Shown here in pieces: positions 51,464-62,265 of a stretch of 64,000 nucleotides of DNA (within the stretch, counting starts at the first letter, position 1; every line of letters begins with the position of its first letter). Source of the DNA: Serendipita indica DSM 11827 (lineage: Eukaryota; Basidiomycota; Agaricomycetes; Sebacinales; Serendipitaceae); the NCBI GenBank assembly GCA_910890315.1, contig CAJVGD010000013.1:806001-870000 (forward strand). The letters run 5' to 3'. A model generated the notes under the pieces. The model made no database searches, was not told the DNA's origin, and saw nothing but the letters and a program-made list of their open reading frames with translations. The position numbers were made by a program, and so were the translations under genes.

Positions 51464-53713
51464 CTAGTACTTTCTCCCATACCATCTCATGGTTTGTTGG
51501 CCGTTACCCCGTCTATACGCGGCGACTGCGTCCTCGCTCGGTAACGCACTTTCGCCCACCCAATCCGCTATCCAACGCCTCAGCTTTCCATAGTCACCTC
51601 CGTACTCTTGACCCTTACGAAGCTCAAAGGACTCGAATAGTGGGGGCAATCGCGACACCTCGCCAAAATACATAAGTGCGGCACAGAGCGTCTTGTGGAG
51701 GGGTTTGATGCCCATCTCACGCATCCATGCCAACGCTAAGGGGATTTCAGCCTGAAGTTCGTTCCAGCCGAGGAGGAAGATGTAGGCATGGAAGGTCTTG
51801 TCAATGGGAATGATTGTCGGCCAGCGCAGCTCCGGGGCGGGATCCTTTGTCACCCAGAGGCGATCTGAGATGGTAGTAGGTGTATAGGTACCCACTGGAC
51901 AGGGGATTGCCTGAAGATGGGGCCAGTTACCCAGTACCGCGTCCCGGAAGATAACCCTAGCGGTGATAAACGCCCAATCACCATGCCAGAAGCCTGATTC
52001 TGGAGGGGTTTCTAGCATTTGAGAGATAGCGACCGAAGGAGTCTCGGGTAGTCTCTTCTGGGCCCAAAACTGCTTGAGTGGATTGAATATACCCAACTGA
52101 CCGAGAGCAAGCTCGATGGTTGGATCAATGAGAGACGCACGTCGAGCAGAATCCAACAAAATGGCCATGGTGATACCATCAGGCCAGACGCCGTAATATT
52201 TCTCCATTACATCCCAAAGCTTGAACACAACATCGGGTCGTCCACCACGATTCAATCGATCCATGAACCCATTGACGATCGCAGTGTCAAGCTTTACGCG
52301 GCCGCGGCTTTCGACCCACTGAGCCTTCGCCATTGGCCATGAAGGGTTATCTTCTGCGGGTAAATAATCTTTGAAGGCAAACGCGTCCATGGTCTCAAAC
52401 GCCTCCTTGTACCGAGAAGTTGCACAGTACGACATGACAGCCGCAGTCAACGCTCGTCGGTCGATTGATCCCGTGGTCTTGAGGATACGATCCCAGACCT
52501 TGAGAGCATCATCGTACTGGTTTCGCTGCCGGAAAGCGTCCATCATCGCCGTTTGCGTCACAATATCCATTTTATTGCCTCGATAGGCTTGGATTTTGAG
52601 CCAGAAGGCGCGCATGGTATCGGCATCCACCGAGGTATCTCGCCCTATGGCGGTGATAAGAGTCGACCACTCATAAGGGTCAAGCCGAAGTCCTGCAGAG
52701 TTGCCCCGGGTGAGCATTTGGAGAGCTTGTGTAATGTTTAGACGGGCCATCCTTCCGGTCCGGCGACGACGCAACACCCCCATGGGATGTCGTGAGACGT
52801 GATAATGTGGTCGATAAGCACGCCCCCAATCCTGACTGATGCGCACTTTGGAAGGAAGATACTGAGCGAGCTCGGGATATGCAAGGCGGTGGATAGCGAG
52901 TCGAGAAGCAATGTGTGGATTGATTTGAATGGAAAGATGTGACATTCTATTTAGAATCTTTTCCAGGATGGCACGTGCAGTTTCGTCCTTGGGCAGGCGG
53001 CTACACACGGCCAACAGTTCGTTGAAGTGGAATTCTGGCGTGCTTGACTCAACCTTGAGAATCCCGTCCAGGTGCTCCAGTAGATATTTCCCCTGCGAGT
53101 AAACTTGCAGACGATGAATCGCGAGGAGGAGCATCGGGAACTGGTAAGCGGGCTTTGTGCGCTCTAGCTGATTGAGTGCGAGATCCAAGGCAAGAGTGGC
53201 ATGCCTTGGGGTGCTGACACGATTTGTTATCAAGTGCAGCGTAAGCCAGGTCGGCAGTGACCTCGGACGCGAGTCGCTCTCGGCATAAAGTGATTCCGCG
53301 CCGGGAAGCAGAGGATGATCAACGAAAGTCAAATAACGGTCTGCGACTAGTCGTTGTAAAGCATCATAGATATTTGGAGAAGATGCAATAGAGCGCCAGT
53401 AGCTGTCACTCGGGTCCAGCAAACTATTGGCCAGCAAGCTCTGGTGGTGTGGGCCGTATTTGTTCAGCAAAATGAGTCGATTCCACATCGCTTGGTCTTC
53501 ATGTCGACGACGTTGGGCCCGCAGGAAGCCGTTAATTGTACCGAGAGGTCCTTTTAGGAAAATTATATGGGGCCGGAAAGATGATTGAGCAGGTCTCTGC
53601 ACAGTTTTGGTGGCTATAGTGGATGTTGGATGTGTCTCCTGCACCAACGATGAGATGTTGCACTTTTTGACGATGGGTTGGCCAATTCGGAGTCTGGGAG
53701 CAGCGAATCTCAT
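51464..53713 (-). CDS. Intronless 749-aa pentatricopeptide-repeat protein, mitochondrial-type
   Basis: One open frame of 749 codons without any intron, unlike its neighbours. The start MRFAAPRLRIGQPIVKKCNI is basic, free of acidic residues and amphipathic-looking, as in mitochondrial presequences. Helical pairs of PPR type run through the middle, for example TQTAMMDAFRQRNQYDDALK then VWDRILKT, and DTAIVNGFMDRLNRGGRPDV then VFKLWDVMEK. A C-terminal stretch has TFHAYIFLLGWNELQAEIPL and MREMGIKPLHKTLCAALMYF. The protein ends MRWYGRKY. PPR proteins of this size in fungi act in mitochondrial mRNA stability or translation. I cannot name an orthologue. It diverges from the SET-domain gene with 166 bp between starts. 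Confidence 0.82.
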   Translation of the reverse strand: MRFAAPRLRIGQPIVKKCNISSLVQETHPTSTIATKTVQRPAQSSFRPHIIFLKGPLGTINGFLRAQRRRHEDQAMWNRLILLNKYGPHHQSLLANSLLDPSDSYWRSIASSPNIYDALQRLVADRYLTFVDHPLLPGAESLYAESDSRPRSLPTWLTLHLITNRVSTPRHATLALDLALNQLERTKPAYQFPMLLLAIHRLQVYSQGKYLLEHLDGILKVESSTPEFHFNELLAVCSRLPKDETARAILEKILNRMSHLSIQINPHIASRLAIHRLAYPELAQYLPSKVRISQDWGRAYRPHYHVSRHPMGVLRRRRTGRMARLNITQALQMLTRGNSAGLRLDPYEWSTLITAIGRDTSVDADTMRAFWLKIQAYRGNKMDIVTQTAMMDAFRQRNQYDDALKVWDRILKTTGSIDRRALTAAVMSYCATSRYKEAFETMDAFAFKDYLPAEDNPSWPMAKAQWVESRGRVKLDTAIVNGFMDRLNRGGRPDVVFKLWDVMEKYYGVWPDGITMAILLDSARRASLIDPTIELALGQLGIFNPLKQFWAQKRLPETPSVAISQMLETPPESGFWHGDWAFITARVIFRDAVLGNWPHLQAIPCPVGTYTPTTISDRLWVTKDPAPELRWPTIIPIDKTFHAYIFLLGWNELQAEIPLALAWMREMGIKPLHKTLCAALMYFGEVSRLPPLFESFELRKGQEYGGDYGKLRRWIADWVGESALPSEDAVAAYRRGNGQQTMRWYGRKY

Positions 53714-53879
53714 TCGCAGTGCATCAGAGTGCTAGTTCAGATAGGTAGTAGATATGATAAGCATTGTGTATAGGGAAAACGCGACCGTCGACTTACCAGC
53801 TGCAACGGTTTGGTTCAAGTGTGCTTGAACAACTTTCGACCTAACCCACTGCGACGTTGGGGTTCAATGAAACTTGGAA

Positions 53880-56800
53880 ATGAAGAGTAACTCACAAAAT
53901 GCAGCTCACAGGAGACACTCGGGACTCTCTTATGCCTCATCTTCGTCGCGTATGCCAGGTGCCTCATTCGCCATCGTCAACGGCAGCAGATGGATCACCG
54001 AGGAAGAAAAGCAACAAAACAAAGCCACAAATGCCGCAGCTAGATTCATTTCTTGCCTTGTTCCCTACCTCGACATCAGCTCCCTTACCGAGTTCACTCC
54101 TGGCGTCTGGGGAAGCTTTGTACTAGCCAGATTCGTCTCTGTCAAGAGTTCTAAGGGGAATAAATTTGTAGAAGTCTTCTATGTCGCAGAAGACCCCGTA
54201 AGAAGACGAGTAAGGTCTTCTTTTGCACCGTTGCGTTAATACTGATAGGCCCTAGCACATTCAAGAGCTCGAACGTCAGCTCGACGACCCCAAACGATTA
54301 ATGCGGATGAAAGAGGCTCGAATGTAAGTCAGAGAGAGCTCCTTTTCGCACGCTGAATTTGTTTTAGCCTATACGTTCACCAACCTGGCCCTATCCCTTC
54401 TTCACACCATGCGGACGACATTCCACTTGGGGTGAGACACGTGCTACAGAGGCTGTGAGTGTCGAGTGTGGTCATCAAATACAAGGATTGAATCGTAGTT
54501 CAAGGAGTTCGAAGTCGGAGTCTCAAGTTGGCCCCCGAGCTTTCAAAAACCCGGCAAAGGAAGATACAAAGAACAACCTGGAAGCGATTGAGATTGTCAG
54601 CGATGAATCGGTACTTGCTGCCTTTTCTCTCCCATATTGCCTGACACACTCCCAGGATGATGACCTAGAATCCGAATCATTCTCCTTTGCTTTGATCGCA
54701 GCCGCGGAAGATGTTCACGAGGATCAAGTAGCACACCATCGGCCTGGACATCGCTCTACGCTGCGCTTTTGGTCGCACATCCAGAACTTTACCCCTGCAG
54801 ATCAGCAAAAATCGAAAATAGTGGTTATCAGCAAACTTGCAAAGATCTCTTGGAAATCTTACCGTGAGGTCTTTTGCATCAAGCCTTCTTCCGCAGCTGA
54901 TGAAAAGGCTCAGGTAGGTTTGACCAGCTTGTCCAATGAGAGTGCTCACCGCTCATTCAGGCCGATGTATATGACTTGAAGAACCGGTTGCGCAAAGCGA
55001 CCAGCGACCTTCTGGCCATGGGAATGTGAGATTATGATCCGCTCAGAACCGCTTCTGACGTCTCTTCGAGGATATTCGTGGAACGCCCAGCCAAAAAGGT
55101 TGGCCACAGCCCCCTCTATCAAGTCTCAGAACAAGAATTAAAAATGATACGACAACTGGCCCTTCCAAATATTCTCAAGACATCAACCACATCAAAAGCA
55201 TTGACACAGCTCCAAAGATCTTCTCCCAAACGGAATCCAATTCAGACGATCCGGTCACGCATCCCACCATTGCGCGCGACACGCTTCAACGATTCTACCG
55301 AAGTCGAAGTTATAGATATTTCAGATGACGAGGAGGATGCAATTCCCGCTCCTGGATCCAAACATGCCCCCATCGACATCGACGACTCTGATGAGGACGC
55401 CTCCGCACCCTTCTGGGTGAGTAAGAGTAAGGGAAACAATCTTGCTCTTCCTGACATCTCCTCTGCCAAAACGTCACCAACAAAGTCCGCAGAAGCAGTG
55501 CGATCAAACCTCATACTATCGTTGTCTGAACCGCCTTTCGCGCCCGTCGACGCAGCAGCAGATGATCTTGCAGGCAGCCTTCTTGAAACAACAGTGTTGC
55601 CCATCGATTTGGCACTAAAATCAGATACTCTTCCCGGTTCGGCACTGAATTTGGACGAAATTTCCGATGAAGTTGTCTCTGCACAAGAAGGAACTCGACC
55701 CATTGTGGCGGCAGAAACTTCAATTGTGAAAAAAATATTACCTTTGACTGATCAAGGCTCAGATGTGGACATGTTGGATGTAAGTGGAACGGCTCGTTTG
55801 GCGGTTCATACTTACTCCCTCTAGTCCATGTCCGCATCGTCTCCATATAGCCAACGAGCCTCTAGCACAACACCTCCACGTAGCAGGGGTAGCGAGGACA
55901 ATGACCCAACGGAGCACGAAGCGGATGAGAATCAAAATTTGCCTGACACAGCCCACAGCGTCAAGACTTCGTCTGACGACGAACTTTTGCTCAAGCCAAT
56001 GCCCAATCTCCCCACTTCCGAACAATCAAGTGATACGGTCAGTAAGCCAATTGGAGCCCGTCGTATATGTCTGACATTTCAACGTAGGGAGAGGGGTTAG
56101 TTGAAGACACAGACTCATACTCCGAATGGGCTGGTAGAATGGCTGCGAGCATGCACCCAAAGGTTGCAAAGCGATATCTTGCAAAGGCCCGCAAATACCA
56201 TCGTGACCCGCTGGATAGCTCGTTTTCGGACATGATGCGCAATCTCCCGACCGGGTATCAACGAGCAACGTTCAATCGAGCCATATTCGAGAGCTGGATT
56301 CTTCAAAACACACCTGAAGAGTCCGAGGCGCCACCTATCACCGTCAAGAATAATGTGGACGATGAACCGTGTCCAGCTTGGGATTTCACTTATACAAACG
56401 CGCTCATCCGGGGTGATGGTGTCCCGAAACCCTTAGCTCCTGAAGTGCAAACGGGGTGTCAATGTGTCGGAGGGTGTAGGTCAGACTCAAGCCTGTGCGC
56501 TTGCGCAAAGAGACAAGAACACTACGCATTAGAATACGGGAATTCCGGCTTCCTTTACGACTCTGAAGGTCGACTGGTGCACACAGAGTTACCTATCTTT
56601 GAGTGTAATGATGCATGCACCTGCGCGATCTATTGCCGCAACCGTGTGCGTCCAGCCATACTCGCCCGACCTCTACTGAACCACACACGTAGGTTGTCCA
56701 GCGCGGTCGAAGGCATGCTCTCGAGATCCGCAAGACGTCCAACAGAGGATGGGGTGAATACTCCTGCCCAACGTTTGATTCGTTAGGCACTTACGGTATG

Positions 56801-57521
56801 CTGAGCAGGTGTTTTTGCCAAGGAGCCTATTCCTGCTGGCAGTTTCATTGGAGTCTACTCCGGGGAGCTTTTATTGGACGCCGAAGCGGAAGTTCGGGGA
56901 AAGGAGTAAGAGGCAGTCATTCTCGAGGTGATAACTAACAATGGCCAGACTATATAATCTCTATAACCGCAATTATTTGTTTGACTTGGACTTCTGGGTC
57001 ATCAAAAAAGTAATGGAAGATCGAGGAAAGCATTTCCGCTTACAGGCAAGCCGCTGACGAAGGCGTAGACTGAGGGGTCTTATCTTTGACCAGTACACGA
57101 TCGACGCTATGCACGCAGGGTGCTTCACTCGATACTTAAATCATTCGTGCGACCCAAACAGTGTTATCGTACCTTGCATCTTCGGAGGCGCGGACGCAGA
57201 AATCCCATATCTTTGCTTTTTCACTAGGAGGGATGTCGGAATAGACGAAGAAATCACTTTCTCGTATAAAGGAGACATAGATGAGGATGAGGAAATGGGT
57301 ACGCTCGATTGCTGGCACTGCCCGTGAGCTCTGACTCGTTTGCAGAATTGGTAGCAGCCCGTAGGCGCACAGAAGCAAAGAAACTAAAGAAAGGCAAGAA
57401 GAAAGTTACACAAAACAAAGGGGCACAGCTGAGGATCAACGTCGAGTGCAAGTGTGGAGCTGCCAATTGCAACGGCTCCATTTGGAACTGGAGAAGCTCA
57501 TCAAGTGAAGAGGATGGGTAA
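53880..57521 (+). CDS. SUV39/Clr4-like histone H3K9 methyltransferase with long N-terminal extension
   Basis: Pre-SET/SET/post-SET enzymes of this class methylate H3K9 and build heterochromatin. The start at 53880 is the first ATG (the frame opens with TTG). The N-terminal half contains RFISCLVPYLDISSLTEFTP, LYVHQPGPIPSSHHADDIPL and a long acidic/Ser-rich region with EVIDISDDEEDAIPAPG; no chromodomain is visible. Pre-SET: GCQCVGGCRSDSSLCACAKR and FECNDACTCAIYC, nine cysteines (56450-56640). SET: RGWGVFAKEPIPAGSFIGVY, NLYNRNYLFDLDFW and CFTRYLNHSCDPNSVIVPC, DEEITFSYKGD. Post-SET: ECKCGAANCNGSIWNW (57440-57490). Each intron I placed between 53880 and 57340 keeps the frame, except that the join after FWVIKK (about 57008-57090) is uncertain. 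The end could extend past a possible donor at 57517. Confidence 0.85.
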
Positions 57522-57705
57522 GGTGGCATAAATTCTTGGGCGCTGTTCATATTTTGTTTCCCTCGTTAACCTGCTGCGACATAAATTCCATACAGTTTCG
57601 TAGCAAAATGACATTACGCGTCGCACCGAATCGCGAGACAATAAACATGAGTTCCGTACGGAAACGGCGCGGTAGTGGGCAAATAATGGTATCTGCGGGA
57701 GGAGA

Positions 57706-60549
57706 CTAAGATGCCTTGACTTGCTTTCGCAATAGAGCGGCCAAGCCTGAGGGTGAACAAGCCTTCTTCAAGAATTCGTGCTGGAAAAGATGTCAAGGCT
57801 CGATAAAGAACATAGAAGAATAGTGCTTACATCCAGCAATTCTGCCGCACTTGCTCGGCTCTTCACATCGACGCAGAGACAAACACTCAGGAAGTGCTTG
57901 AGCTCTCGACTCAGAGCCTCCGGTTTCTTAAGCGTTGGCGTTCCATTGGTTGCAATGAGATAGAGTGCCTTTAGGGGTTCTTCGTCGAGGTATGGTGGCT
58001 CGTTTTCGATCATCTCGATAGCCATGATGCCCAATGACCAGATGTCAACCTTGGCGCCATACTCTTTCTGCTTCACGACCTCTGGTGCCATCCAGTATGG
58101 TGTCCCGACCATAGTGGCTCTCTTCGACTTTTGATCCGTGAGTTTGGCACAGAAGCCGAAGTCAGCTAGGATTGGGTGAGTGATCAGATTATGTGACCGA
58201 CGGGAGGAAGACATACTGATCTTGACGCGGCCTTGCGCGTCGAGTAGGACGTTATCAGACTTGATATCTCTGTGAATGATACTTTGATCGTGAAGGTGTC
58301 CTAGGCCCTTGCAAGTCTGATAGAAGGTCGGTCAGATATCCTACGGCAATGGAAGAACGAACCTCCAGACAGATGCTTGAGATCTGGTCTTCCTCCAGAT
58401 TGTTATTTTCAATCACATCGGTGAGGGCGCCTCCCTCCATAAATTCCATAACTACCCAGAGCTCGTTCCCTTTGACAAGGTAGGCGTCGAGGAAGTTGAC
58501 AATATTTGGATGTTGTGACTCTTTCATGACGAGAATCTCGTTGACGATAAGCTCCTTCCTGGGCTGGTGGGCCAAATCCATCTGTTTGATTGCAACCTTC
58601 TTGCCCGTCGTGAGCGCCTTTGCGACATAGACATGTCCCGATGCACTGCCACAGATGAACAAATCACCCGAGGTCGAAGATATGAGACGTACCCTTGACC
58701 AATCTTCTTGATCGTCGAGTAGAGCGTCTTTGGGTCATCTTGGTTGACAACGCTTCGGAGCTTATCCATAATCTGTGCCTCTGTCATTGTGCTGAATCGC
58801 TTTTCTACTTGCTTGGGCATTGGCTTCTCGAGGGCGGCTTGAGCGGCACTAATAGCAGCGTTTTCGACAGGAGGAAGCTTTTTGGCAGGTTGAAGAGGTT
58901 TGACTGGTGGAGGACCGACAAGTGCGCCTGCCGGGCCTGGTGCTGGATCTGTCGCCGGATTGGCGTTTGCGGTCATCGACTTTGAAGGAACAAGCTGTGG
59001 ACGCTGGGCTTCTTGCTGAGACTGTTCTGCACGTTCCCTTTCTCTCTCTCGTTGGCGTTCTCGCTCCTTTTCCAATTCGCGTTCTCTTTGGCGCTGCTGC
59101 TGCTGAATTTGCTGAGGAGTGGGCTGAGGTAGCGGTCTATCGTTGATAGATTCCTTTCGGGCTGGCACAGGCTGCGGTTCCCTCTCTCGTTGTGGAGCGG
59201 GCGCATCCTCTCTGGATTTAGTCGGCACAAGATCTCTGGGTCCTTGGGCACGGGGTGGCGTCGTACTACTTGCTTTGGGCGACCCGCGGGATGGCTGTTG
59301 CTGGACTTGTGGGCGCGGAGGAGCTGGACGGGTAGCCTGAAGTTGTGGAGTAGGACCCCGCGCAGAGCTGGAAGTGCCATTGGCGTAATCCGTCCGGCTT
59401 GAATATCCCTTGGGGTCCAAACCTGGCGGAGCGCTCTCCTGTCGTGTTAACGAAGGGCGCTCATGTTGCTCTCTGGAAACGAGGCTCGTCGTAGAGGCTG
59501 AGGGAGATGCCGTGGATTTGGCGCCAGCATAGCCAGTGCCCTCATTGAATCGTGGCGCAGAGGAGCCATATGGGGGACGATTACTCGATAGAGACCCGAC
59601 GCCGCCCATACCACCACCCATACCACCCGTCATACCGTGTTCTTCAAACTCGCGCTTCTGATGCTCCGTATAGAACCCTAAGGCATCCAAAACGGCTTGC
59701 GGGTTTCGCGCGTAATCTTCCCGAGTAATCGCAGACGAGGTCAGTAGCCGTGTCCATTGTTCTGGTAAGCCCTATACAAAGGATTTGGTGGTCAGCCTTG
59801 TGACAGTGGCGATATCGGGTAGTCGAGGCTTAGTCCACGAGACAAGCTCCGGCGGGGGATGCAACAGGTAGATTTATGGGATGTACGCACAGTAAAGTTG
59901 CCGGTCGTTGGATCGAATCCGACGTGGATTTTATGAACAAAATTGACGGGGTTGCTGAATCCCATGAGAGGGCTACGCGCGTAAATGTCATCCTTCCAAC
60001 CGTAGACTTCGTCGTCGCTCTTGAGATTGAAATAGATTTTGCGATCCTTTGTCTCGATGAGCAGACAGTACGGCCGCAGGTCTGTCCGGTCAACATTGGT
60101 AATGTCCGCGAGGAGTAACATAGAGGTTTGAGGGGCCGTCTAGATGCATGTAAGCCGTCTTACATGTATGAAAGAGGATAGAGTGATTAGCTAAGTGGGC
60201 ATTTGTCGCTCACCTCGTTTTTGTGAAAGGAGATAAGGTGCTCCTTGAGGATGAGCCACTTTCTGCTCCACAAAAAGCTTGCAAAGCCATCTTCCTTGAC
60301 AGAGACATAACCTTGCCTGACGACGCCGCCGTCGGACGGACCGCTGGCGCTCAGAGCAGTCGACGAGCCGGAGCGAAAGGACGCGTTGGATGATGGCGAA
60401 AAGCCGATAGAGGACGACCCAGAGCCGTAGGGCGCATAGTTTGCAGAGTACGACGAGCCTGCGTACAGACTGTTATTGACGGGCCCGCCTCTGCCATTGG
60501 GAGCAGACGGCGCGGGGCGTGAGGGCGTCAGTGAGCCGTAATAGGCCAT
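57706..60549 (-). CDS. CLA4: p21-activated kinase CLA4 (PH, CRIB and kinase domains)
   Basis: CLA4 is a Cdc42 effector kinase controlling septin assembly, polarity and hyphal growth. The start [20 protein letters not shown] is at 60549. The PH domain reads [20 protein letters not shown] through [20 protein letters not shown] and [13 protein letters not shown]. The CRIB/PBD is [18 protein letters not shown], interrupted by an intron, then [19 protein letters not shown] long Pro/Gln/Ser-rich linker (58980-59640) includes an RERERER run. The kinase domain includes VAIKQMDL (Lys of subdomain II), [31 protein letters not shown], the activation loop [17 protein letters not shown] and [20 protein letters not shown]. 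The last exon ends [20 protein letters not shown] then S. The PH domain separates it from STE20. Confidence 0.93.
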
Positions 60550-60702
60550 CGTATCTGCGAATTATCGAGAATATTGCCAAGGAGAGCCTGCTAGTGAGTA
60601 GCCCTTTGGCCACCGTCGGAGGCAATCGATGGTCAAGCGGGTCTCACCACCGGCAGCCCGCACGGTCAGATGTATATATTCATCCTTGCTACACCTTATA
60701 CA

Positions 60703-62155
60703 CTAGCCTCCCATACCGCTTCCACCTCGCTGTCCCAGTTGCGCAGTCACCCGGTAAAGCTCGCTGGCACCTTCCAACATGGAATACCTCAGTGCAAAGC
60801 GCTGGATAATAGTCACGATTCCAAACCACTCCTCCTCGTCCATCCCCGCGGCCCAAATCCCGTGCGCCGGGTCGGGCCTCGACCTCAGCAACAGTAGACA
60901 AAATTTCGAGAACTAGAGTCAACACAGTCACTCCCTCAGCAAAATAGAAAAGTCTGTACTTACATTCTGAATAGCCTTTCCGCATGCATCCTCTGGATTG
61001 ATGCCAATTTGGCGCCCATCCGGCCCTCCCTCATCTTGCATGCGGTCCACACAATCGTCACAATGTGAAACAAACGCAATCAGTGCGGCTTGTCGTGCAC
61101 AGACAGCCACCGTCATCTTCTCATCGCTGTCCGGAAATGCAAGAGGGCGGTTGTCCCTCAGCAGCCTCGTCCACAGGTCAAATGTCGCGAGTGTCGGTGG
61201 CAGACTAGTGAGGACGGGCCAACAGTATCCTCGAACATCACCCGAAGACTGGGAGATGATCTGTGAGAGCAAGAGATAGGCCAAATTCCCGGGATTGTTT
61301 GAAACAATGGCGTGAAGATCATTCAGCGGGAATAGTGCGTCGTCGGCTTCGGTCCTCTTAGGGAGTGGAATTGGAACTGTCGGAAGCATCTTCTGCAGCA
61401 TCTGTATGGAAGTGAGTGGTTGTCTGAGACCAGCCGCATCACGTACACGACCCTCTGTGATGCCAAGAACTGTTTCGCTGGCGCATTGGAGAAGTCGTCT
61501 TGCCACGGACACGTCGTCAAACTCTGGGTCCAGAGGACCAGAACTTCCGGACACCGTCGATGCAATTGATCTACGGCCATTCAATAACCCATACAAAACC
61601 TTTGAATTCATAGATACCGTGGTGATATGCTTTCTTTGCCAAATGGCCATCGTGTCACCAAACTATCTGGGGAGTGAGTCGCTAGCTGCTGACGGTTCAG
61701 TTGTACGGCAGCAAGGCGGGGACGGGTTTCACCTCGAATCCCTGTCCAGTAAGAATCATTTGGAGCATAGATGCGAAGGGAGGGAATGCTGGTGCACTAC
61801 TGGACAGCATCGAACCGGGTCGCGCCTTCTCAGACTCCAGCGTTTCTCTGAAAGCGACTTGAAATGGGTTGAAGCTGAGTGAGTGGTTTCTGTATAGGTA
61901 CCAAAGTATGTATGCTGCTTGGATTCGAGCTTGCTGAGTGGCGGTCAGTCGGACTCAAGGCTACGACGGAAAACCGACATCGGATACTGTGATATCACCC
62001 ATTATAGGCAGCAGGATACTGAGAGCGACCTGAAACTGGGCCGAGTCCGGGATACTATGGAGAAATGCTTCTGCCATGACGGAGCAAGGCGAGGAGGTCG
62101 TCCCCTGAAGAAACTCTTTGACAGGTTCAAGAAATAGATTCGAATCCGAGTCCAT
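60703..62155 (-). CDS. Probable CCR4-NOT complex subunit 11 (CNOT11-like)
   Basis: Rebuilt from four exons: MDSDSNLFLEPVKEFLQGTT (from 62155) to DITVSDVGFPS; FNPFQVAFRETLESEKA to GQGFE; FGDTMAIWQRKHITTVSMNS through EDACGKAIQN; and FSKFCLLLRSRPDPAHG to the stop near 60703. All joins keep the frame, using the acceptor gatag near 61665 for the third. The order NPF motif, then YLLLSQIISQ, then SLPPTLATFDLWTRLLRDNR, a VSHCDDCVDRM helix and a final RFALRYSMLEGASELYRVTA resembles the CNOT11 (DUF2363) C-terminal domain that anchors CNOT10. This is memory-based pattern likeness, not a search; otherwise it is a conserved hypothetical protein. The ATG is 110 bp from the divergent DML1 start. Confidence 0.55.
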
Positions 62156-62265
62156 GATGATTTTCGGACAATGCCAGCCAGGTGTTTGAGTAATAGGCTG
62201 GCGTTTGGCAAGGTGAAACCTTGAGACCCACAAACGAGCTTCACTCCTGCACCGAGAGTGGCAAA

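Noticed and set aside
62147-62165. ttcgaatccg, resembling a tRNA T-arm
   Set aside because: No cloverleaf partners around it, and it lies at the start of the CNOT11-like exon.
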